NCBI GenBank assembly: GCA_003695725.1
Contig: RFHX01000362.1
Coordinates: 1-13,694 of the forward strand
DNA from: Candidatus Schekmanbacteria bacterium
Lineage (GTDB): Bacteria; Schekmanbacteria; GWA2-38-11; J061
Direction: 5' to 3'
Length of the DNA stretch: 13,694 nt
Part shown: in pieces, positions 7,480 to 13,694 of the stretch
How positions within the stretch are numbered: the stretch's first letter is position 1
Layout: every line of letters begins with the position of its first letter
The notes under the pieces: generated by a model
What the model was told of the DNA's origin: nothing
The model's input: the letters and a program-made list of their open reading frames with translations, nothing else
Database searches by the model: none
Translations under genes and position numbers: made by a program

Positions 7480-8235
7480 TCATATCTGATCCTGCAAATT
7501 TTTCATTACTTCATCGGGAATATCGAAATTGGAATAGACATGTTGGACATCATCATGGTCTTCGAGGACATCCATCAATTTAAGTACTTTAAGCGCTTTA
7601 TCACCGTCAACCTTTACAGTGTTTTTAGGGACCATCGTAATCTCTGCATATTGCATTGGAATTGAAGCATCGTTCAAAGCCTTCTTCACAGACTCAAAAC
7701 TTTCAAGGTCCGTTACAATTTCATATATATCATCTTCTGTTTTCATATCTTCAGCACCGGCTTCTATTACTTTTTCCATAAGTGCTTCTTCATCTGCCTT
7801 GCTTTTTTCCACATGAATGAGTCCTTTTTTTTCAAACATCCAGCTCACACATCCGGCTTCACCAATATTGCCGCCGTGCTTTGAAAAGAGGTTTCTAAGT
7901 TCAGCAACTGTTCTATTTTTGTTGTCAGAAAGGCATTCTACAAGGACGGCAATTCCTCCGGGACCATACCCCTCATATTCAGCCTGTTCATATGTAACTC
8001 CGGGCAGTTCGCCTGTGCCTCTCTTGATTGCCCTCTGTATATTGTCATTAGGCATATTAGCACTGCGCGCCGCAGCTATTGCTGTGCGAAGGCGGGGATT
8101 CGCTTCAGGATCACCACCCCCAAGACGGGCGGCAACCATAATTTCTTTCTGCAGTTTTGTGAACAACTTTCCCCTTTTTGCATCTTCCTTACTCTTCTTA
8201 TGCTTTATTGTTGACCATTTTGAATGTCCTGACAT
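7480..8235 (-). CDS. yebC: YebC/TACO1 family protein
   Basis: 251 residues beginning with the highly conserved [14 protein letters not shown], followed by [12 protein letters not shown] and [15 protein letters not shown], and the family's three-domain layout to the end. The family was long annotated as a transcriptional regulator. Its mitochondrial member TACO1 is a translational activator, and bacterial members have more recently been linked to relieving ribosome stalling, so a cytoplasmic translation role is at least as likely as DNA binding. The start is certain, with GGAGGT seven bases upstream. It lies 52 bases after glnD and 13 before ruvC. Sharing a transcript with ruvCAB is common and does not show that YebC regulates it. 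Confidence 0.95.
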   Translation of the reverse strand: MSGHSKWSTIKHKKSKEDAKRGKLFTKLQKEIMVAARLGGGDPEANPRLRTAIAAARSANMPNDNIQRAIKRGTGELPGVTYEQAEYEGYGPGGIAVLVECLSDNKNRTVAELRNLFSKHGGNIGEAGCVSWMFEKKGLIHVEKSKADEEALMEKVIEAGAEDMKTEDDIYEIVTDLESFESVKKALNDASIPMQYAEITMVPKNTVKVDGDKALKVLKLMDVLEDHDDVQHVYSNFDIPDEVMKNLQDQI

Positions 8236-8242
8236 CTTTCAT

Positions 8243-8248
8243 ACCTCC
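8243..8248 (-). promoter_or_regulatory. Strong Shine-Dalgarno for yebC
   Basis: The minus strand reads GGAGGT seven bases before the yebC ATG. It is the strongest ribosome site in the glnD-ruvB run, which suggests YebC is made in larger amounts than its operon partners, whose sites are weaker or more distant. Confidence 0.75.
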
Positions 8249-8287
8249 AAAATTGTCCAATGAATGATTGATTCGTTAGATAATAAA

Positions 8288-10933
8288 CTATTTTTCAACT
8301 AAACTTTCCTTCAAATTATCCCTTAATTTCTCAAGGAACAATTCATCTCTTATTTTTCTGCCCTTCTCATCTCCCACATAAAAGACTAAAACAGCTCTAA
8401 TTCCCTCTGTAATTGTGCGGGCAAGCCGAATATCAAGATTCATCAATGCTAAAACCTTTGTTATATCGTAAAGGAGGCCCAATCTGTCCTTTGCCTGCAC
8501 TTCTATAATGGTATCTGTTTCCGACGAATCGTTGTCTATTTCGACTACATCCTCAACTTTAACTATATCAAATTTCCCGTCTGTTATGTATCTTTTTTTT
8601 CTGCTTAATATTGTTTCAATCTTGGTCCTCCCCACGAAAACATCCTGCAAATCTCTACATACCTCCTCCCAGACTTCATCATCATCAACTGGTTTGCCAT
8701 TGATAAATGTACACTGAAGGGTGTCAACTGCATATCCTTCTTCATTCGTAAAAATCTGTGCACCCAAAATAGCTATCCCTTTTGATGAAACTACTCCACA
8801 AAGATTTGAAAATGAGCCAACTTTACCCTCGAAACATACCAGAAAATCGGTTATTCCTGCTTTATCATTTTGAAGCGCCTTCCAAGTCAATACTTTGTTT
8901 TCTTTCTTCAACTCGTTAAGCAAAAGATAATGGGTATATATACGGCTTGCAAATGTTGAAAAGCTGTAGCGCTGGGGAAGTTTCGACAAGAAGGTTTTCA
9001 CCTCCTCTTCTGTAATCGTGCCGCCAGATTTTTGTATTACCTTGCCGATTACCTTCTGCATCTTTCTGCGATTTTCTTCATCATGGACAATCTTTTTATG
9101 AAGGCCTCTTTCAAAAAATTTGCTTGTTTTAATATAAAGCGTTTTGATCAATTCCTTTCGCCAATCATTCCAAGAATGAGGCGAAACTGAGCTTATATCT
9201 GAATAGGTAAGGATAAGAAGCATCCTCAATTCTTCTTCATTCTCAACGGCATCGGCAAAATTCCCAAGCACTACATCATCGGAAAAATCTCTTTTTTCTG
9301 CTGTGTGCATCATCAACAAATGGTTTGACACAAGTTTTTGAACAACAGCGGCATCATCTTCATTTAGCTCCAAGCGTTCCAAAATTTTAGATGTAATTTC
9401 TGCTCCTCTCTCAACATGGCCTTTACCACCTGATTTTCCTATATCGTGAAGTAGAATTGCAAAGCGCAGAAGGTCAATTCTCTTAATCATTCTGCAGACA
9501 TTGTATAAAAGTTCATCATAAATGGTTTTCCCTGTCAAAAGCTCATCAACTTTTTCAAGTGCAAGGAAGGTGTGCTCATCCACTGTATAATGGTGGTAAA
9601 TGTCAAACTGCACAAGACAATCGAGCTCTTCAAATTCGGGAATCAATCTTCCAATAACTCCCAACTCATTCATCAAACGCAAAAGCCCTGTAATCGATTT
9701 TTTGGAACTTAAAATATCGAGAAAAATTGAAGCCGATTTTTTCATCTCATCAGGGGTAGCTTCTATATCCTTCACAGTTGAAGCGATGAATCTCCTCAAC
9801 CTTTCACTAACCAAAACATTATGATGCTCAACATATTTAAAAACTTCGAAGAGCGATGAAAGAAGTGTAAATTTTGGAAGTTCACCTGCACGGGGCAAAT
9901 ACAATTTGTTGTCAATCAGGATAAGTCCATTTTTCATCTTTTTTTGATGAAGAATCTTTTCCCTCTTCTCACTGGGAGCTCTTTTTTTCAGCATTTTTCT
10001 GATGTAGAGAGTGCATATCTGGGCTATTGATTTTGCGGACGAATAATAATCTTTGAGAAAATGTTCTACTGCCGGCTTGTTGCCTATTCTTTTATAGCCA
10101 AGATTTTCAGCAATCTTGGATTGATATTGAATCGATAATACATCATTTTTTGATGTGGAAAGATAATGCAAATCATTTCTCACCTTCCATAAGAAACGAA
10201 AAGATTTAATAAGAGTCTCCTTTTCCTCGGCTGAAAGAATAGGAATCTTATCGAGGTCATTGATTGTTTCGATTTGTCCTGACGCTTTTGAAATCCAGTA
10301 TATAGTGTGGACATCTCTCAATCCGCCGGCCCCCTCTTTAACATTTGGCTCGAGCACTTGGACGATCCTTCCAACCTCTTCATAGCGCTCATTACGGTCA
10401 AGAATTTTTTCCCGAAGAAAAGCATCAATACGCCTATTTATGATCTTTTTTCTGAAATTAGATATGAATTGCTTGAAAAACTTTTCATTTCCTAAAAGAA
10501 ATCTTGATTCAAGCAGTGATGTCATCGACTTGAAATCATTCTGTGCCATTTCTTCACAATCCTTGGTACTTCTGATGCTGTAACCAAGGTCAAATCCAAT
10601 GTCCCACAAGATATGGAGAATTTCCTGATTGAAATTTATTAAAGGGTCGCCCCCTTCAAAAAAAAGGAGCATAATGTCCAAGTCAGATTTTGGACTGAGT
10701 GTTTGTCTTCCGTATCCTCCAAGGGCTACAACTGAAACTGTATCTATTTTTGAAGTAAAATGTTTTTTTTCTGCAACCTCAAAAAAGACATCTCTCAAAA
10801 TCCCGTCCCAGAGGCAGCTGATGGCATTACTTAGAGATTCAGGCGGCGCACCGTCATAGTGCATTTCTTTTATCTTTTCCGTGCCTATGCGCAGCTTATC
10901 TTTGTAATACGATACTATCTTTTCATCAATCAT
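8288..10933 (-). CDS. glnD: [Protein-PII] uridylyltransferase/uridylyl-removing enzyme GlnD
   Basis: A nitrogen sensor that uridylylates PII when glutamine is low and removes UMP when it is high, controlling glutamine synthetase and nitrogen transcription. 881 residues, close to the enterobacterial length. Domains in order: nucleotidyltransferase with GGYGR (about 72-76) and SDLD (about 83-86, metal-binding Asp pair); the EGAGGLRD motif near 199-206; and an HD phosphohydrolase with HHYTVDEHT (about 446-454), LLHDIGK (about 493-499) and GHVERG. Two C-terminal ACT domains follow (about 696-770 and 805-878, the second with DRLGLLYDIT), the glutamine sensors. Nothing essential is missing, so both activities are expected. 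The ATG at 10933 has AAAGG six bases upstream. It appears to be the first gene of the glnD-yebC-ruvCAB run. No glnB or amt is in the window. Confidence 0.96.
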   Translation of the reverse strand: MIDEKIVSYYKDKLRIGTEKIKEMHYDGAPPESLSNAISCLWDGILRDVFFEVAEKKHFTSKIDTVSVVALGGYGRQTLSPKSDLDIMLLFFEGGDPLINFNQEILHILWDIGFDLGYSIRSTKDCEEMAQNDFKSMTSLLESRFLLGNEKFFKQFISNFRKKIINRRIDAFLREKILDRNERYEEVGRIVQVLEPNVKEGAGGLRDVHTIYWISKASGQIETINDLDKIPILSAEEKETLIKSFRFLWKVRNDLHYLSTSKNDVLSIQYQSKIAENLGYKRIGNKPAVEHFLKDYYSSAKSIAQICTLYIRKMLKKRAPSEKREKILHQKKMKNGLILIDNKLYLPRAGELPKFTLLSSLFEVFKYVEHHNVLVSERLRRFIASTVKDIEATPDEMKKSASIFLDILSSKKSITGLLRLMNELGVIGRLIPEFEELDCLVQFDIYHHYTVDEHTFLALEKVDELLTGKTIYDELLYNVCRMIKRIDLLRFAILLHDIGKSGGKGHVERGAEITSKILERLELNEDDAAVVQKLVSNHLLMMHTAEKRDFSDDVVLGNFADAVENEEELRMLLILTYSDISSVSPHSWNDWRKELIKTLYIKTSKFFERGLHKKIVHDEENRRKMQKVIGKVIQKSGGTITEEEVKTFLSKLPQRYSFSTFASRIYTHYLLLNELKKENKVLTWKALQNDKAGITDFLVCFEGKVGSFSNLCGVVSSKGIAILGAQIFTNEEGYAVDTLQCTFINGKPVDDDEVWEEVCRDLQDVFVGRTKIETILSRKKRYITDGKFDIVKVEDVVEIDNDSSETDTIIEVQAKDRLGLLYDITKVLALMNLDIRLARTITEGIRAVLVFYVGDEKGRKIRDELFLEKLRDNLKESLVEK

Positions 10934-11156
10934 TTCCTGCCTTTCAAAATGCTTGTCTTTATCTACTATATATGCCCAAAACTCCTATTATATAATTATC
11001 TTTTATCACAATTTAAGAAAAATCACAGTCTTACTTTAGTCAATACCTTCTCACAAAAGCTGATATTTTTATAAATCAGTTTTCCATAGGGTAACAATGA
11101 ATTTTAGGATAAGCTGATAGAATGGTGAATTAAACTTCAAAGATGTCTAATACGCC
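10934..11156. other. Intergenic region between the amidase gene and glnD
   Basis: 223 bases that should hold the end of the amidase transcript and the glnD promoter, both on the minus strand. TATAAT lies at 10987-10992 (minus), about 50 bases before the glnD start, but no matching -35 sits at the right distance; TTGACT at 11037-11042 is too far away. An imperfect hairpin (CTGAT with ATCAG, around 11059-11078) without a good T run could be a weak terminator after the amidase gene. No gene was seen. Confidence 0.35.
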
Positions 11157-12416
11157 TCATTTACCGGAAGAATAGAGGTTGCCTTTGTATTTTGAAAGAG
11201 AAGACACATATTCAGAAATACCATTACATATACCTTCTGCTATTAATTGGCGATACTGGGGAGATGCGAGATTTCTTCCTTCTCTCGGGTTTGTTATAAA
11301 GGATATTTCAACGAGTATGCTTGGCATATTTGCCCCGATTAAAACATAAAAAGGAGCTTTCTTTACGCCAAGACTCTTTATATAGCTGTATCTTTGCGAA
11401 AGTGTGGCAGGCAGGTGATTCTGCACTATTCGCGCAAGTGTGCTGGATTCACTGATTTTTGTATTCTTCATTAAATCTTTAAGTATGTCCTGAAGGTCGC
11501 TTATATTTTTCGTCGTTGCACTGTTTTCACGGGCGGCAACTTCGATAGCATAAGGGTCATTTGTCAAATTCAAATAATATGTTTCAATCCCGGAAGCTCT
11601 AATGTTCCTGCTTGCATTGGCGTGAATCGAAATGAAAAGGTCGGCGCCTCGAGCATTTGCAATTGCTGTGCGCTCTTCCAAAGGGATAAAAATATCCCTA
11701 TCACGCGTCATAATCACATTGAGATTGTATTTCTCTGTAATCAGTTTTTTAAGACGCCTCGCTACATCGAGAACAACATCCTTTTCACGAAGGCCGTTTA
11801 TTCCAATTGCGCCGGGGTCTTTCCCCCCATGCCCTGCATCAATGACAATTGTATTCACACCCAAGCCAAGCTGGCGAAGAAGACTTACGCTTCCAGATTC
11901 CTTTTTCACAGTTTTGGTTCCCTTTTTTTGAAGAATCGGCTTTTTGTAAACTTTTTCATTTTTCGCAACATCTCTTCTGATTCCCATAAAATCAACAACG
12001 ACGCGAAAGGGATTATTCAAAGAAAAGACTTTGTAATTCTGCAACTCTTCAACATCCATTATAACCCTTACTGTCGTAGGCTTGTAATAAAGGGAGCGTA
12101 CATTTTTCAAGATTCCGTCTTTTATGACAAATCTTTTGGCAATAAGCTCTTTTGACAAATAGGAATCATAGATATCGATGTAGATTCTGTCAGACTTATC
12201 TACGCGATGCACCTTATATCTTGCGCCCTTATTCATATCTATTGCGACACGGCTGTAATCATTGCCTGAAAAATGTCTTATTCGCTCAATTTTTGAAAGT
12301 TTTGAAAGGTCATATTTTCTTTGAAAACCCAGCCAAGAACAGGCAGAAAAAGAACATAAAACTGCTATTCCCAAAAACAAAAGGGATATATTTTTCGATT
12401 TAACTTTCATTTTCAT
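11157..12416 (-). CDS. AMIN-domain N-acetylmuramoyl-L-alanine amidase, probable lipoprotein
   Basis: A zinc amidase that cleaves the bond between MurNAc and L-Ala in peptidoglycan, the AmiA/B/C type used in daughter-cell separation. 419 residues. The N-terminus is basic then hydrophobic (NISLLFLGIAVLCSF) and ends FSAC with Cys26, a plausible though imperfect lipobox (Phe at -3). The AMIN domain is at about 45-145 (RVAIDM, VRVIMDVEEL, PFRVVVDFMG), followed by a basic linker. The Amidase_3 domain is at about 188-405, with zinc ligands His196 (IDAGHGGKDPG), Glu211 (LREKD) and His265 (SIHANAS), and catalytic Glu370 (LVEISFITNP). The segment at about 300-345 probably carries the helix that blocks the site until an activator binds. 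A second ATG two codons in could also serve. It has its own promoter. If the Cys is not lipidated, it would be an ordinary secreted protein. Confidence 0.92.
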   Translation of the reverse strand: MKMKVKSKNISLLFLGIAVLCSFSACSWLGFQRKYDLSKLSKIERIRHFSGNDYSRVAIDMNKGARYKVHRVDKSDRIYIDIYDSYLSKELIAKRFVIKDGILKNVRSLYYKPTTVRVIMDVEELQNYKVFSLNNPFRVVVDFMGIRRDVAKNEKVYKKPILQKKGTKTVKKESGSVSLLRQLGLGVNTIVIDAGHGGKDPGAIGINGLREKDVVLDVARRLKKLITEKYNLNVIMTRDRDIFIPLEERTAIANARGADLFISIHANASRNIRASGIETYYLNLTNDPYAIEVAARENSATTKNISDLQDILKDLMKNTKISESSTLARIVQNHLPATLSQRYSYIKSLGVKKAPFYVLIGANMPSILVEISFITNPREGRNLASPQYRQLIAEGICNGISEYVSSLSKYKGNLYSSGK

Positions 12417-12456
12417 TCTTTGAGAAGCTCACGCTTTAATTTACACTAATAGTATT

Positions 12457-12486
12457 ATTATTCTTTATCTATGACTGGGCTGTCAA
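12457..12486 (-). promoter_or_regulatory. Sigma-70-type promoter for the amidase gene
   Basis: The minus strand has a perfect -35 box TTGACA (12481-12486) and AATAAT (12457-12462, five of six to TATAAT), 18 bases apart. Transcription would start near 12450, about 34 bases before the amidase ATG. It lies just downstream of the terminator of the preceding gene, consistent with independent transcription. Confidence 0.6.
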
Positions 12487-12529
12487 GAAAAGGGAAGTCG
12501 ATGAAGGATTTTTGATCCTTTCGAGTTAA

Positions 12530-12569
12530 AAAAAATCCCCCACATTTTAGACAATGTGGAGGATTTTTT
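12530..12569 (-). terminator. Intrinsic terminator after the PEP-CTERM gene
   Basis: A 17-base stem (12530-12546 with 12553-12569) closed by a six-base loop. It has a C/G core (CCCCCACATT against AATGTGGAGG) flanked by A and T runs, starting 17 bases after the PEP-CTERM stop. The single mispair (12539 with 12560) is G-U in minus-strand RNA but C-A in plus-strand RNA, and the T run follows on the minus strand. It is therefore best suited to minus-strand transcription. Confidence 0.88.
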
Positions 12570-12586
12570 GATGATTTGATCAGCTG

Positions 12587-13645
12587 TTATTTTCTTCTAA
12601 AAAAATATAGTCCTGCTAAACCTGCCCCAAGAAGAAGAAGGGTAGAAGGCTCGGGTACTGGATTTGCAGATATTGCCCAAAGCGCTTCACCGGTTACCTC
12701 ATTATTTTCTCCGTCACCTGCATAGTTTTCCCATCCGCCTGTTGAGAGCTGGACAGACTGTAAATACTGAGATGCCCTATCTATGACATTGCCATATCCG
12801 CCAACTTCCTTCAAGGCTAAAATAGCATATGCTGTCTCTTGAACAGTTTCATTTCCTTCATTGGGATTCAAATAATTTGAATTCCAAGTAAAACCGCCTG
12901 AAAGACCGATCTGATAACTTGCCAAAATATCAGCAAGATCATTGATATTGCTTGCAGCGGCATGTTCTCCTGCTATAGGGTCATAATCTTCACCGACTGT
13001 TGCAAGACCAAATATTGCGCCGGCAAGCCCAACCACATCGTAGTAGGCACTGCCATCGAGCTCATCGATTTCAGCTTTCGTTCCATTGATCCATTCCGTT
13101 GTATCTGCGCCAACAGCCGCCGCACCAACAATTCCAATGCCTATGTCCCATGCCGCAAGATTTGCAATACCCTGACTTTCTCTCGATGTCCTAATAAGGT
13201 TTATATATCCAGCAGTATCGTAAAGTGTACCAAGCCCTTTGCGGTTATAGGTGCCTGCGGCTAACTGGTCATAAAAATTAGCTTTCACAAAATCAGTATT
13301 TGCTGTGCCGCCGAGAATGCTGTCCAATTCCGCCGCAATGTATCCGTCTGATGGAGAAAAATAACCTGTGGGTTTTGATTGGAAATAAGCAGCGGCATCT
13401 TGTAAAGCAGACAACATAGCTGGATCTCCTGTCACCCTGTATGCTTGTGCCAACCCCATAGCTATCGGACCAATTATATTTTCGTAAGTTGGCGGGGCAT
13501 TTAAGGGCCATCCCCAACCACCATCTGTGTATTGAGTTGCGGCAAGACGACTACCGCCATTTTGCATTACAGTAAAAACATTAGCTTCTGCAGAAATTGC
13601 TGAAACCAAAATGAGAATAAAAATAACTAATATAACTTTTTTCAT
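12587..13645 (-). CDS. Exported PEP-CTERM protein with prenyltransferase-like helical repeats
   Basis: 352 residues. A Sec signal peptide (MKKVILVIFILILVSAISAEA, cleavage near 19-21) and a C-terminal PEP-CTERM tag (VPEPSTLLLLGAGLAGL about 330-346, then FFRRK) mark it for export and for recognition, cleavage and anchoring by an exosortase, which is not in this window. The body contains repeats of the terpene-cyclase/prenyltransferase alpha-alpha barrel type: TDGGWGW (about 40-46), SGGFTW (249-254) and STGGWENY (301-308). Each follows a helix with an L/Y-x-x-x-Q-like pattern and precedes a helix such as ETAYAILAL or VTGEALWAI. No DxDD or other known catalytic motif was seen, so cyclase activity is not claimed; it may bind or process a surface polysaccharide. 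The start is supported by AAGGGAG eight bases upstream. A strong terminator follows, so it is probably the last or only gene of its transcript. Confidence 0.87.
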   Translation of the reverse strand: MKKVILVIFILILVSAISAEANVFTVMQNGGSRLAATQYTDGGWGWPLNAPPTYENIIGPIAMGLAQAYRVTGDPAMLSALQDAAAYFQSKPTGYFSPSDGYIAAELDSILGGTANTDFVKANFYDQLAAGTYNRKGLGTLYDTAGYINLIRTSRESQGIANLAAWDIGIGIVGAAAVGADTTEWINGTKAEIDELDGSAYYDVVGLAGAIFGLATVGEDYDPIAGEHAAASNINDLADILASYQIGLSGGFTWNSNYLNPNEGNETVQETAYAILALKEVGGYGNVIDRASQYLQSVQLSTGGWENYAGDGENNEVTGEALWAISANPVPEPSTLLLLGAGLAGLYFFRRK

Positions 13646-13653
13646 AAATATCG

Positions 13654-13660
13654 CTCCCTT
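13654..13660 (-). promoter_or_regulatory. Shine-Dalgarno for the PEP-CTERM gene
   Basis: AAGGGAG on the minus strand, eight bases before the ATG at 13645. Further upstream, near the window edge, the minus strand reads TATTAT, a possible -10 box whose -35 would fall outside the window. Confidence 0.65.
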
Positions 13661-13694
13661 AAATCAAATAAAGCTTTAAATAATAGGTATAAGC

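Noticed and set aside
7817-8263. Plus-strand frame of 148 codons opposite yebC
   Set aside because: It mirrors the codon pattern of a highly conserved gene, and its translation is low-complexity Ser/Pro/Leu.
11622-12155. Long plus-strand frame opposite the amidase gene (177 codons)
   Set aside because: It is fully antisense to the conserved Amidase_3 and AMIN domains and has no recognisable protein features.
12504-12520. AAGGAT/ATCCTT short hairpin next to the PEP-CTERM terminator
   Set aside because: It is a six-base AT-rich stem beyond the strong terminator, with no separate role evident.
1-13694. CRISPR arrays, tRNA or rRNA genes, insertion sequences, phage or defence genes
   Set aside because: I saw no regularly spaced repeats, cloverleaf sequence, transposase or integrase motifs, or nuclease-toxin motifs in any frame examined.

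Overview
This is an AT-rich bacterial chromosome segment, almost entirely coding, from a Gram-negative (diderm) organism. Three things point that way: a C-terminal PEP-CTERM sorting signal (a system known from diderm bacteria that make exopolysaccharide), two proteins with lipoprotein-type N-termini, and a periplasmic-type AMIN/Amidase_3 amidase. The lineage cannot be fixed from sequence alone. The gene mix (PEP-CTERM, GlnD, yebC-ruvCAB, mnmA-rimO) would suit an uncultured environmental lineage, but that is a guess.

Layout. Positions 1-1438 (+): 3' part of an alkaline-phosphatase/sulfatase-superfamily lipoprotein whose start lies left of the window. Positions 1780-2235 (-): a small cysteine-rich protein resembling the L-2-amino-thiazoline-4-carboxylate hydrolase family, converging on the first gene. 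Positions 2236-2613: an unusual spacer holding a doubtful minus-strand reading frame. Positions 2614-5042 (+): mnmA and rimO, overlapping by 4 bases, for tRNA U34 2-thiolation and ribosomal protein S12 methylthiolation. Positions 5242-10933 (-): a tightly packed run transcribed glnD, yebC, ruvC, ruvA, ruvB (PII uridylyltransferase; YebC/TACO1 protein; complete Holliday-junction resolvasome). Positions 11157-12416 (-): an AMIN-domain N-acetylmuramoyl-L-alanine amidase with its own good sigma-70-like promoter. Positions 12587-13645 (-): an exported PEP-CTERM protein built of prenyltransferase/terpene-cyclase-like helical repeats, followed by a strong intrinsic terminator.

How they work together. 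RuvA, RuvB and RuvC form one machine that moves and cuts Holliday junctions. MnmA and RimO both insert sulfur into translation components and are probably translationally coupled. The amidase, the lipoprotein and the PEP-CTERM protein act at the cell envelope. No RNA gene, CRISPR array, insertion sequence or phage gene was seen. Most of the window is conserved housekeeping. The least explained parts are the PEP-CTERM helical-repeat protein, the 1439-2613 accessory patch, the threonine-type 'sulfatase' lipoprotein and the CxxC variant of MnmA.
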